Positions 12,742 to 24,000 of a stretch of DNA of 64,000 bases are shown here, piece after piece. Origin of the DNA: Streptomyces sp. NRRL F-5630 (GTDB taxonomy: Bacteria > Actinomycetota > Actinomycetes > Streptomycetales > Streptomycetaceae). The notes beneath the pieces were generated by a model. That model did no database searches. It saw nothing but the letters and a program-made list of their open reading frames with translations, and was not told the DNA's origin. Location of the stretch: positions 1 through 64,000 of the forward strand of contig NZ_JOGO01000005.1 of assembly GCF_000719475.1 (NCBI RefSeq). Reading direction: 5' to 3'. A program made the translations under genes and the position numbers. Numbering within the stretch: position 1 is the stretch's first letter; the number at the start of each line of letters is the position of its first letter.

Positions 12742-12821
12742 CGGGTCGCTTTCAGGTTGTGTTGACGGACTGAATTCCGGCAGCATTCACTTGCTTATCC
12801 ACCGGACCGGAAGGACGAACC

Positions 12822-14030
12822 ATGCGGGCGCTGTTGTCCACGTACGGAACGCGGGGCGACGTCGAACCGCTGGTGGCACTCGCGGTGCGGCTACGGGCGC
12901 TCGGCGCGGAGGTCCGCGTGTGCGCCCCACCGGACGAGGAGTTCGCCACGCGGCTGGCCGGGCTCGGCGTCGAGCTGGTGCCGGTCGGCCCGCCGGTGCG
13001 GGAGCTGATGCGCGGGACGGAGCTTCCGTCGGCGGCGGACCTCTCCCGGTACCGGGACGAGCTGGTCGACACCGAGTTCGACGTCTTCCCCGGCGCCGCG
13101 GACGGGTGTGACGTGTGGGTGGCCGCTGGCCTGGCCCAGATCGCCGCGCGGTCGGTCGCTCAGGCCGCGGGCGTCCCCTACGTGTACGCGAGTTACGCGG
13201 CGGTGCAGTTGCCGTCGCCGCATCACGCGCCCCCGCCCCGTCCGGGCTGGCCGGAGCCGGAGACGGACGACCACCGCGTCCGCTGGGAGCGGGACGCCCA
13301 GCACGTGAACGCGCAGTTCCGCAGGGCACTCAACAGACACCGGGCCTCCCTCGGCCTGCCGCCGGTGGACAACGTCCGCGACCACGTCGTCACCGACCGC
13401 CCGTGGCTCGCGGCGGACCCGGTCCTCGGGCCCTGGCGGGCGGCCCCGGGCCTGGACGTGACCCAGACCGGCACGTGGACGCTGCCGGACGAGCGCCCGT
13501 TGCCGGCGGATCTCGAAACGTTCCTCGACGCGGGCGAGCCGCCGGTCTACGTGGGATTCGGCAGCGTACGCCCGGCGCCGGACATCGCGCGCAGGGCGAT
13601 CGAGGCGGCCCGCGCCCGGGGCCGCCGCGTACTCGTCGCGCGGGGCTGGGCGGAGCTTGACCTGCTCGACGACCGGAGCGACTGCTTCGCCGTCGGCGAG
13701 GTCAACCAGCAGGCGCTGTTCCCGAGAGTGGCCGCGGTGGTGCACCACGGCGGCGCCGGAACCACCGCGACGGCGGCCCGGGCGGCCGTTCCCCAGGTGG
13801 TGGTGGCCAGCCCGCTCTCGGACACCCCGTACTGGGCCGGCCGGGTCGCGGACCTGGGTATCGGCGCGGCGCTCGACGGCACCGCCGTGACCGCCGAGTC
13901 CCTCGACGCGGCGGTCGCGACGGCCCTGGAACCGCGGACCCGGGAGCGGGCGCGGGACGTGGGCGCTCAGGTCCGCACCGACGGGGCGGCGGTGGCCGCG
14001 CGGCTGCTCACCGACGGCGTCCGGAAGTGA
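12822..14030 (+). CDS. GT1-family (GT-B fold) glycosyltransferase
   Basis: A 402-residue enzyme with an N-terminal acceptor domain (MRALLSTYGTRGDVEPLVALAVRLRALG) and a C-terminal donor domain with FGSVRPAPD and the HHGGAGTTATAARAAVPQVVVA signature of macrolide/glycopeptide-type glycosyltransferases such as the Gtf enzymes of vancomycin-group producers. It transfers a sugar from NDP-sugar to a small-molecule acceptor in the cytosol. It lies just outside the detoxin-like operon, converges on it, and is divergent from the nucleotidyltransferase. The acceptor could be the peptide made next door or an unrelated molecule (self-protection by glycosylation is also known for such enzymes). Confidence 0.85.
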   Translation: MRALLSTYGTRGDVEPLVALAVRLRALGAEVRVCAPPDEEFATRLAGLGVELVPVGPPVRELMRGTELPSAADLSRYRDELVDTEFDVFPGAADGCDVWVAAGLAQIAARSVAQAAGVPYVYASYAAVQLPSPHHAPPPRPGWPEPETDDHRVRWERDAQHVNAQFRRALNRHRASLGLPPVDNVRDHVVTDRPWLAADPVLGPWRAAPGLDVTQTGTWTLPDERPLPADLETFLDAGEPPVYVGFGSVRPAPDIARRAIEAARARGRRVLVARGWAELDLLDDRSDCFAVGEVNQQALFPRVAAVVHHGGAGTTATAARAAVPQVVVASPLSDTPYWAGRVADLGIGAALDGTAVTAESLDAAVATALEPRTRERARDVGAQVRTDGAAVAARLLTDGVRK

Positions 14031-14056
14031 GCGGGACCGGCCCGCGCCGGTCCCGC
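14031..14056. terminator. Terminator after glycosyltransferase gene
   Basis: GCGGGACCGG (14031-14040) and CCGGTCCCGC (14047-14056) form a perfect ten-pair stem with a six-base loop directly after the stop codon, between convergent genes. Confidence 0.65.
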
Positions 14057-14125
14057 GCCGAGGCGTGGGCGGGAGCGCGGCGCGGGCGGTCCTCATCGGG
14101 GGTCGCTCCGGTGCTCGTCGGGCCG

Positions 14126-14998
14126 TCAGCCCTTGACCGGGCCGCCGTTGATGGCGACCCGCCGGCCGTAGCGGGCGTAGGGGTAGTAGTCGTACGTCGC
14201 GTGGTGCTGGACGCAGCGGTTGTCCCAGAAGACGAGCGTGCCCGGCGTCCAGCGGACTCGGCAGTGCAGGGCGGGAGTGGCGGCGATGACGTCGAAGAGC
14301 ATGTCGAGCAGGGTCCGGCTCTCCCGCGCCGAGAGCTGGGGCACGCGACTGGTGTACGCCTTGTTGACGTAGAGCAGTTTGCGGTCGGTCTCGGGATGCC
14401 GGGCGACCAGCGGGTGCTCGCTCTTGGGAATGACGTAGTCCGGCGGCGGGGTGTAGCCGGCCAGAGCCTGGGCGCCGTCGTGGATGGCGGTGAGCGGGTC
14501 CAGCAGGGAGCGCATGGCCGGTGAGAGCAGCTCGTAGGCGAGGTGCATGTTCGCGAAGAGGGTGTCGCCGCCGCAGCCCGGCTCGGGGATCTCGGTGAGG
14601 TAGAGCATCGATCCCAGCGACGGCTCGGCGTCGGCGGTGCCGTCGGCGTGCCAGCCGTTGCCCGCCACGTCCGCCGCCGCCGACGTGGTGCGGATCTCCA
14701 GGACGCAGGGATCGCCCTCGGGCGGTGGCGGGTTGACGGGGCGCAGTTCGCCGAAGGCGGCGGCGAAACGCTTGTGGTCCTCGGTGGTGATCGTCTGGTC
14801 GCGGAAGACGAGGACGTGGTGGTCGAGGAAGGCGGCGCGGATCTCTTCCAGTTGGTCCGCCGGGAGTTCCCGCGACAGATCGACGCCGGAGATCTCCGCG
14901 CCGAGCACGGGGGTGATGCGTTCGGCGGTGAGCGTGCGGTAGGACCTCGTGGGACGCGTGGTCACCGCTTCCAGTGCTTCGCGTTCGTACGACTCCAT
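14126..14998 (-). CDS. TauD-like Fe(II)/2-oxoglutarate dioxygenase, probable amino-acid (proline) hydroxylase
   Basis: A 290-residue TauD/TfdA-fold enzyme. The iron triad is visible: His117-x-Asp119 in NGWHADG and a distal His in CVQHHATYDY (His265/266), followed by RYGRRVAING with the 2-oxoglutarate-binding Arg. The N-terminal ITPVLGAEISGVDLSRELP is typical of the family. It is the third gene of the NRPS/NRPS-PKS operon, 26 bp after the hybrid synthetase, with GGAGGAG before the ATG. In detoxin/rimosamide clusters a TauD-family enzyme accompanies the same two synthetases and is thought to hydroxylate the proline-derived unit; that role is inferred here from context. Confidence 0.85.
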   Translation of the reverse strand: MESYEREALEAVTTRPTRSYRTLTAERITPVLGAEISGVDLSRELPADQLEEIRAAFLDHHVLVFRDQTITTEDHKRFAAAFGELRPVNPPPPEGDPCVLEIRTTSAAADVAGNGWHADGTADAEPSLGSMLYLTEIPEPGCGGDTLFANMHLAYELLSPAMRSLLDPLTAIHDGAQALAGYTPPPDYVIPKSEHPLVARHPETDRKLLYVNKAYTSRVPQLSARESRTLLDMLFDVIAATPALHCRVRWTPGTLVFWDNRCVQHHATYDYYPYARYGRRVAINGGPVKG

Positions 14999-15024
14999 GG
15001 CTTCTCCTCCAGAGGGGGGTGCGG

Positions 15025-18000
15025 TCAGGACGGCGTGGCGGGGGAGGCGGCCGAGGGGCCCGCGAGCGCGTCCCTGATGGCCTCGGCGACCGTGTGTACG
15101 TGGGGCGGAGAGACGATGCCGTAGTGGTCGGTGGGCAGGGTCCGCAGTACGGCGGTGGGGGGAAGGCACGCCCTCCACTGCCGCTCCGCCTCCCGGGGGT
15201 CGCCGGTGGCGGGCAGCCCGGTCGTACGCTGTTCGGCCAGCCACAGCTGGGTGGGGACGGAGGCGAGCGGCCGCACGCGGTGCTCGTCCAGGCTGCGCAG
15301 GTTGGCCCGGCAGCAGCGGGCCAGCCGTTCGGAGTAGGCCCGGGCGGCTGCCGCCGGCTCGGAGGCACCGGACGGCAAGGAGGCGCGGGCGCTGAGTTCG
15401 GCGGCGAACACCGCCTCCAGGTACGTCTCGTCCCAGGCGAGGGCCGGTGTCTGCGTCCGGGGCGGCGGCGGGTCCAGCAGGTGGAGTGCCTCCACACGGT
15501 GCCCGGCCGACTCCGCCAGGCCCGCCATCTCCATGGCCACCCGGGCACCGAAGGACCACCCCGCCAGGTGGACGCGGTGGCCGGGGCCCCCGAAGCGGGC
15601 CCTCAGCGCCGCGTCGTAGTGGCGGGCCCGTTCGGCCAGGGACCAGGCGGGCGCTCCGGTGTCGCGCAGGGCCGGGTCGGCGATGAGGCACACGGTGGGT
15701 GCCGGGCCCAGCTCCCCCACCAGGGACCGGTACGCCTGGATGTCCCCGCCCACGGGGTGGACCAGGCACAGGACGGTGTCCTCGCTTCCCTCCTGCCAGA
15801 TGTCGAGGACGACCGGCGAGTGGGCTTCCCCCGTCTCGGCGACGGTGGGCTCGGGGGGAGCGAGGGACGCCTCCAGTTGCTTGAGGATCTCGGCGAGGCT
15901 CACCCGGTGGCTGAAGGAGGCCAGGTCGCACTCGACGCCGTAGTCGTCCTCGATGGCGGAGATCACGCTGATCAGGGTCAGCGAGTCGGCGCCGAGGTCG
16001 TACAGGGAGTCGTCCGGGTCCAGTTCGTCCACGCCGAGCAGGTCCCGGACCACGCGGGTCAGGGCGGCGGCCCGTTCCGCGGCGCCGTCCTGCGGCGCGG
16101 GGCGCGGGGCGGGTGCTTCCGGCAGGGCCTCGGCGGCGGGGGCGTAGAACGCGCGGGAGGCGGCGAGGTCGGTGGTGGAGACGAGGAGCTGGGGCAGTTG
16201 CAGAGCCAGGGCGTGGGCGAAGACCTCCTTGCCCTCCTCGGTCGTCAGGCCGACGTCCAGGTGGGCCCGGTGGCGGCTGTCCGGGTGCGCGACCCGGGTC
16301 GCCATACCGGTCTCACGCCAGATGTCCCAGTCGATGCCGATCCGGACGGTCTCCTCCGTCTCGTCGGCCCGGTGGTGGGCGAAGCCGTCGAGCAGGCTCG
16401 CCCCGGCCGCGTAGTCGCTCTGCCCGACGCCGCCGAGCAGGGCGGACATCGAGGAGCAGTAGACGGCGAACCGCGGCCGGAGAGCGGCGATCAGGTGCTC
16501 CACGACGAGAGCGCCGCCCTCGCGGACCGCGGCGGCGTCCCGCATCGCCGCCGCGTCGCGACGCACGAGCAGTCCGCCGTGTCCGAGGCCGGCCGCGTGG
16601 ACGACACCGTCCAGACGCGGGGCGTGCCCGGCGACGGCCGCCGCCACCTCGTGCGCGGGCGTGGTCGCCAGGTCCACCGCCAGGAGGCCGACGCGATCGG
16701 CCCAGCGGTCGAGCTCCTCGGGGAGCCGGGGGCTCCGCGACAGCAACAGGACCCGCCCCTCGGTGTGTTCCAGGAGCCAGGCGGCGACGGCGCGGCCGAT
16801 GCCACCGGTGCCGCCCAGGACGAGGTGGACCGTCTCCGGTCCGGCCGGTATCAGGGGCGCGGGGTCCGGCGGCGCGGCCACGGGGGTGGTGCCCTGCCGC
16901 CACCAGTAGCCCTGCCGCAGCGCGAGCTGCCGGGCCGGGTTCCCCTCGTCGGCGTGCCCCGCCGGTTGCGGCCCCGCGACGAGCGCGGCCACCGGTGCGG
17001 CCCAGCGGCCCAGGTCACCGTCGGGGAGGTCCAGCCAGTGGCCGTCCAGGGCGGCTTCCTGGGCGGCGGTCTCCACCGGTCCCCCCAGGAGCGCGAGTTC
17101 GGGCCGGTCCACCGTTCCGTGCACGGGGCGCGCGCCGTACGACAGCCACCACACGCGGGGCCGGACGCTCCGCCCGGCCAGCGCCTGGGCCAGGGCCGCC
17201 GTGGTGTCCAGGCAGGCGTGGCGGGCGCGGACCAGCGTGTCGGAGCCGACCGGACCCGTCACGTCCAGGGGCAGCGCGTGCACCCACTCCATGCGCACCG
17301 TGGCCTCGACGGACCCGGTGCCGTCCTCGGACAGGGCGTCGAGCACCAGGCGCAGCGACGCCGGGTCGGCCGGGTCGGCGTCGAAGCTGTCGGGGCCCTT
17401 GCGGGCGAAGGCGGTGGACGGGTGGACCCGGACGAGCCGGGAGGACACGGCCTCGAACGGTGCGAACGCCTCCCGGGGGGTGCTGTCGGCGGCCACGACG
17501 ACCACGAGAGGCGCGTCCCCGGTCCGTGCGGTGCCGTCCGGGGCCGCGGCGCGGCGCGACCGGACCCAGTGCGGCTGGTGCAGCCACTCCGACGCGGGCA
17601 GCCGCCGGGGCCCGGCGCCCATGGGCGCGGGCGCGCGGTCGAAGTCGTACTCCGCGAGGGCGAACGACGGGGGAGGGAAGTCCCAGGGGGCCGGGGCGGG
17701 CCCCGGGCCCCAGTCGACGGATCCTCCGGCGGCCCACTCCTCGGCGAGGTCGCGGGCCGTGCGCCCGGCGGCGGGGACCGGGGCGGCATCCGGGTCGGCG
17801 GTGCCGGGCGGGACCTCTCCGGCGGCGACCGCGCGCAGCCACTCCACGGCGGCGGTGACGTCCTCGACGGCCGCCGCGGCCCGCAGGCGCCGGGCGGGGC
17901 GGCCGGCCTGCAGGTGACGCAGTACCGCCTCGAAGCGGTCGGGCCGTGCGCCGAGGTAGTCGGCGATCCTCGCGGCGTCGGCGAGGAGGGCGTCCCTGCC

Positions 18001-21000
18001 CGACGCGGAGAGCACCAGGCACCCGGGTACGTCGCGGGGCGCGGTGTCACCGGTCCCGGTGGGCTGTTCGACGATGACGTGCGCGTTGGTGCCGCCGATC
18101 CCGAAGCTGCTCACCGCGGCCACCCGTTCCCTCCCCCCGGGCCAGGGCGCCGCCTCGGTGGGGACGTGGAAGGGGGTGGGGTCGGGCCCGATCTCGGGGT
18201 TGAACGCACGGAAGTTGAGGGTGGGCGGAACGGCCCCGTGGTGCACGGCGAGGACGGCGCGCACCAGGCCCACCACACCGGCGGCGGCTCCCAGGTGGCC
18301 CAGCTGGCTCTTGACGGAGCCGAGGGCGCAGCGGCCGGACTCGTCGACGCCGTAGGCCTGCCGCAGGGCGCTCACCTCGATCGGGTCGCCCAGCCGCGTC
18401 CCGGTCCCGTGCGCCTCGACGTAGCCCAGGTCGGCGCCGGTGCGTCCGGCGCGGGCCAGCGCGGCCCGGATGACCTCGCGCTGTCCGGCCACGGACGGCG
18501 CGGTGTAACTCATCTTCGCCGCACCGTCGTTGTTGACGGCGGAACCGGTGAGGACCGCGTAGACGGTGTCGCCGTCGCGCCGTGCCCGGCGCAGCGTCTT
18601 GAGGACCACGACCCCGACACCGCTGGCGCCGACCGTCCCCGTCGCGTCGTCGCTGAAGGGCCGGCAGTCGCCGTCCGCGGAGAAGATGTGCTGGGGCCGG
18701 TACCGGTAGCCGCCGGTGAGGCGGGGGTCGATCAGCACGCCCGCGGCGAGCATCGCGTCGGCCTCGCCCTGCCGCAGCAACCCGGCCGCGAGGTGCACGG
18801 CGACCAGGGAACTCGAACACGCGGTCTGGGCGCTGAAGGTGGGGCCGGTCAGCCCGAGGTGGTAGGCCGCCTTGGTGGCCAGGAAGTCCTTCTCGTGGTG
18901 CAGGGCGAGCTGGAAGTCGTCGGGCAGCCGGTCGGGGTCCGCTTCGCGCAGCAGGGACTGGAAGTAGGTGTTCTCCCCGGCGCCCGCCACCAGGCCCACA
19001 CGCGCGGCCGAGGTGTCCGCGATGCCGGCGTGGGCCAGTGCCTGCACGCAGGCCATCAGCAGATGCCGCTGCTGAGGGTCCATGAGGCGGGCCTCCTGCG
19101 GGCTGATGCCGAAGTGGCCGGGGTCGAAGCCGAGCATCGCGTCCAGCGTGCTGTGCGCGCCGACGATCCCTTCCGGGGCGTCGACACGGCGGATGCCGGT
19201 GCCGCCCGAGACCACCAGGTCCCAGAACGCGGCGAGGTCCGCGGCACCGGGAACCCGTAGCGCCATGCCGACGACCGCGACGGGCTCGCCGGGCCGGAGG
19301 TCCTCGTCGTTCTCCTCGGCGGGGGCCGCTGCCGGGAGGGGCCGGGCGGTGGCGGCGAGGTGGCGGGCCAGGGAGCGGACGGTGACGTGCTCGAAGAGGT
19401 CCGCGACACCGAAGCGCAGTCCCAGCGAGGTGGTGCAGCGCAGATGGAAGCGCATGAGGGCGAGGCTGGAGGCGCCCGCCTCGAAGAAGGTCTGGTCCGG
19501 GCCGATCGCCGCCCCGGTGACCTCCTGGAAGGCGGTGACGAGCCGCTCCTCGTCGGCCGACAGGCCGGTGCGGGCGGCCGTCGCCCGGCGCAGTTCCTCG
19601 CCCGGCGCGCGCAGCGCGGCCCGCCGGTCCAGTTTGCCGCTGGGGGTGCGGGGCAGCACGGGCAGGGCCCGGAAGCGGTCCACGCGGACGTAGGAGGGCA
19701 GCGAGGCGGCGAGGTGGGCGCCGAGTTCGTCGGCGGTGGCGGTCTCCTCCCGGAACTGCACGCAGGCGGTCAGCCGGTCTCCGTCGAGCGCGACGACGGC
19801 GTTCGCCACCAGCGGGTGGCGCAGCAGGGCCGCCTCGACGGCGCCGAGTTCCAGCCGGTGGCCGCTCCATTTGATCTGCTGGTCGGCGCGGCCCGCGTAG
19901 TGCAGCAGACCCTCGTGGTCGAACCAGGCCCGATCGCCGCTGCGGTAGAACAGCCCGGCCCCGGGCACCTCGGTGAAGCGGGGGTCGCCGGAGGCGGGAG
20001 CGTTGAGGTAGCAGCGGGTGGCCATGGTGCCGCCGATCAGCAGTTCCCCGGTGCACCCGGGCGGCACCGGGTCCCCGTGGGCGTCCACGACGCGCAGGTC
20101 GGCCCCGGCCACCGGGCGTCCGATGGCGGGCCGCTCGGGCCACTCGCCCGGGTCGCCCTCCAGGCACAGGGCGCTGACCACGTGGGTCTCGGTCGGCCCG
20201 TAGTGGTTGAACAGCCGGGCGCCGGGCAGCCCGGCGAACCACCTGCGGAGGGTGTCGGTGCACACGGGCTGCTCGCCCGCGGTGACCACCTCGCGCAGCC
20301 GCGAGGGGAACTTTTCGAGCCGGACGCCGTACTCGGCGAGCAGTTGCAGGGCCACGTACGGCATGAAGATCCGTTCGGTGCCCGCCGATTCCAGCCGGTC
20401 CAGGAGCGCGGGGACGTCCTGGCGCCATTCGGGGCGGATCAGCTGCAGGCTGCCGCCGGTGCACAGCGTGCCGAAGATCTCCTGGAACGACACGTCGAAC
20501 GAGAGCATGGAGAACTGCTGGGTGGCCGCCGGTCCGGCCGGGCCCCCGGTTCCCGACTGCCAGCGGATCAGGTCGCACAAGGTGCGGTCGGATATCTGCA
20601 CGCCCTTGGGGACGCCGCTGGAGCCGGAGGTGAACAGGGTGTACAGCGGCCGGGCGCCGTCGTGGGAACCGGCCGCCCGGGGGGCCGGCCGCGGCGGTAC
20701 GCGGTCCGGCAGGACGACGGGGTGGCGGACCACGCCGTGGGGGAGCGGGGTGTCCGGCGCGGGCGCCGCGTCGGGTGCGACCAGGACGCAGAGCGGATCG
20801 ACCCGCTCCAGGACCCGGCGCAGCACGTCGGGCGGGTAGGAGGGGTCCAGCGGGACGGCGGTGATGTTCAGCCGCGCCAGGGCCAGCAGGGACACCACGT
20901 GCTCGGTGGACGGCTCCAGGTACAGCGCCACGCGGCAGGTGCCGCCCTCGGCGGGGACGGGGTAGCGGTCGGCGAGTTCGGCGGCGAGGCCCGCGGCGAG

Positions 21001-24000
21001 GGCGTCGAGGGCCTCGTAGGTGAGGGTGCGGCCGTCGGCCGTCAGCAGGGCGGTGGCCCCGGGGGCGCGGGCGACCTGCTGGGCGAAGCCGTCGGCGACG
21101 GTGGTGAAGCCCGGCCGCGGGGCGGGTCCGCGCCCGTAGCGCGGCAGGGAACGCCGGTACGGCGCGACCAGTTCACGCGCCGTGGACGGGCCGTCGGCCG
21201 CGAGCGCGTCCACGCCGCTCTCGAAGAGCGCGGCCATCGCCTCGACGTCCTCGGCGGAGAAGCGGTCCTCCGCGTACTCCCACAGCAGGTCGAGTCCCTC
21301 GGAGTGGTCGACGACGGAGACCGTCATCGGGCACTTGGCCTCCGTCGCCGCCCACCACAGGGGGCGCTGGGAGCAGCCGGGCAGCCGCAACCCCGCGAAG
21401 TCGGTGTTCTCCGACACGAACAGGAAGTCGAACGGGGTGCCGTCCCCGAGGTCTTCCCAGCCGGTCAGGACGTCCGTGAGGGCCACGTCCTGGTGGCGCA
21501 GCACCTCTTCGGTTCCGGCACCCGTGCGCAGGAGGTGCGCGCGCAGGTCCTCCCCGGGGTCGACGGTCACCGGCAGCAGCACGGTGTTGGCCAGCATCCC
21601 GACGCTGTGCTCCAGCTCGGCCACCGGGCGGTTGGCGACCGGCGTGGCGACGCGCGGACGGACCACGCCGGTCACGCCGTACAAGCTCCAGGAGAAGACG
21701 GTGAGCAGCGCCTGGAAGCGGGTCAGGCGGAGTTCGGCGCAGAGCCGGTCCAGGGCGGCCCGGCGGGCGGGGTCGAGACGGGTGTGCCGCAGCCGGGCTC
21801 GCGGTGCCGGAGTGGCGCCGTGGTCGGGCAGCGGTTCCTGGGGCTCCTCCGACTCCTTGTAGTGCGCGAGGAGTTCGTCGCGCCGGGCGCGGTACGCGTC
21901 GGTCGCGAACCAGGTGTCCTGCCAGACGGCGAAGTCCAGCGGGGTCGCGGCCTGTGCGAGGGACGGTTCGGCCGCGGGGCCGGCCGCCTCGGCGTAGGCG
22001 GCGGACAGGTCGCCCAGCAGGATGCCCAGTGACCACCCGTCGACGGCGATGTGGTGCAGGTGGAGCAGGAGCGTGCCGCCCCCGTCCCGGGGCAGCCAGC
22101 AGCTACGGAGCATCCGGGGGTCGGCGAGGTCGAAGGGCTCGGCGAAGAAGGCGTCGGCGAAGGCGTGCGCCTCCTCCTCGTCCCACGCCTGCCGTGGTTC
22201 CGGCTCGTGCCAGGGGTCGTACGGCTCGCCGACCCTCTGTTCGAGCCCCCGGGGGCCGTGGCCGAAGCCGGTGCGCAGGGCGACGTGCCGGGTCACCAGG
22301 GCGCGCAGCGCCCTTCGCAGGCGGGCCGTGTCGACGGGGCCGTCCACGCGGAACGCCTGGTGGACGGAGTAGGCCCGGGAGTCCGGCGCACGGCGGTGCA
22401 GCAGCCACAACCGCTGCTGCTCACTCGTGGCGGGTGCCGAGCGGGCGCCCACGGCCGTCAGAGGGGGGTACGCGTCTCCCGTGGGAGGACCGGCCGCGGT
22501 GACGGCTCGGACGACGGTGGCGAGGTCGCCGTGCAGGACGGTCTCCTGCGGCAGATCGTGGCCCCAGCGCTGCCGGACGGCGAAGCGGAAGCGCAGGGCC
22601 TTCAGCGAGTCGCCACCTGCGGCGATCCACCGGTCGCCCAGTCCCAGGCCGCTGGTGCCCAGGGCCCGTTCGGCCAGTTCGAGTACGTCCCGCTCCGTGT
22701 CCGTCGCGGCCGGTGCGCCGGACGCGCCGGGACGCCAGGGACGGCCGGTCGTCCGCAGCAGCGCGGCCTCGTCGACTTTGCCGTTGGCGTTGAGCGGCAG
22801 CTCGGCGACGAGGTGGATGTGGTGCGGTCGCATGTAGGCGGGCAGGTGCGCCGCGAGGTGGGCGTCGAACTCCTCGAAGGGGACCTCGTGGCGCAGGACG
22901 ACGTAGGCGAGCAGTTCGTTGCCGCCCCCCTCGCCGTCGCGGCGGGTGCAGACATGGGCCTGCCGCACACCGGGGTGGCCGAGGACGTGCCGCTCCACCT
23001 CGCCGGGCTCGATCCGGAAGCCGCGGACCTTGACCTGCCGATCGGCCCGTCCGATGTACTCCAGGCGCCCCTCGCCGTCGGTCCGTACGAGGTCACCGGT
23101 GCGGTAGTACCGCTCCCGGCCCCCGTCGAGCCAGGCCGGCCGCACGAAGCGCCGTTCGGTCTCCTCGGGGAGGTTGCGGTAGCCGGACGCGAGCCCGGCG
23201 CCGCTGAGCAGGAGTTCGGCGACCTCCCCGGGCGCGGCCACCCGCCGTTCGTCCGGCACGGCGACGACGAAACCGGTGTCCGGCAGGGGCCGCCCGATCG
23301 GCACCACGTCGCCGTCGAAGTCGCGCGGGATCGGGTGGCACAGGGCGAAGGTGGTGGACTCGGTCGGCCCGTAGGCGTTGTACAGGCACGTGTCGCTGTC
23401 GGCGTTGTCCCGGTACCAGCGGCGCATGACGCGGGAGTTGAGCTGTTCCCCGCCCACCAGGACCTGACCGGCCGCGGCGAAGCAGTCGGGGACGGCCGTG
23501 ACCACCGCGTTGAACAGCGCCGTCGTGACGAAGGCCGTGTCCACCCGTTCGCGCCGCAGCGCCGCGGCGAGCCTCTCGGGGTCCTGGACGTCCGCGTCGC
23601 GCAGGACCACGCACACTCCGCCGGTCAGCAGCGGGACCCAGACCTCGAAGCTCAGCGCGTCGAACGCCGGGTTCGCCAGGCACGCGTAGCGAAGACCGGC
23701 TCCGACCCGGATGTAGCCGGGCCGTGCCAGCCGCATGACACCGGCGTCGCGGACCTCGACGCCCTTGGGCCGGCCGGTCGTTCCCGAGGTGTAGAACAGG
23801 AAGGACACGCCGTCGGCGGCGGGGGGTTCGGGCACGGTCGCCGCGCCGTCCGGGAGCGTGGGGAGCAGCGTGTCGACCGCGAGCGCAGTCCTGCCCCGGG
23901 CGAGCGCGCCACCGTCGTCGGGGGCAGCGTGCACCAGGACGTCCGCGCCGGAGTCCCGGAGGATGAAGAGGAGACGTTCGTGGGGGCTCTGGACGTCCAG

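Noticed and set aside
14974..22032. Long plus-strand open frames opposite the NRPS-PKS gene
   Set aside because: Shadow frames of the synthetase; compositionally mirror-like and without domains.
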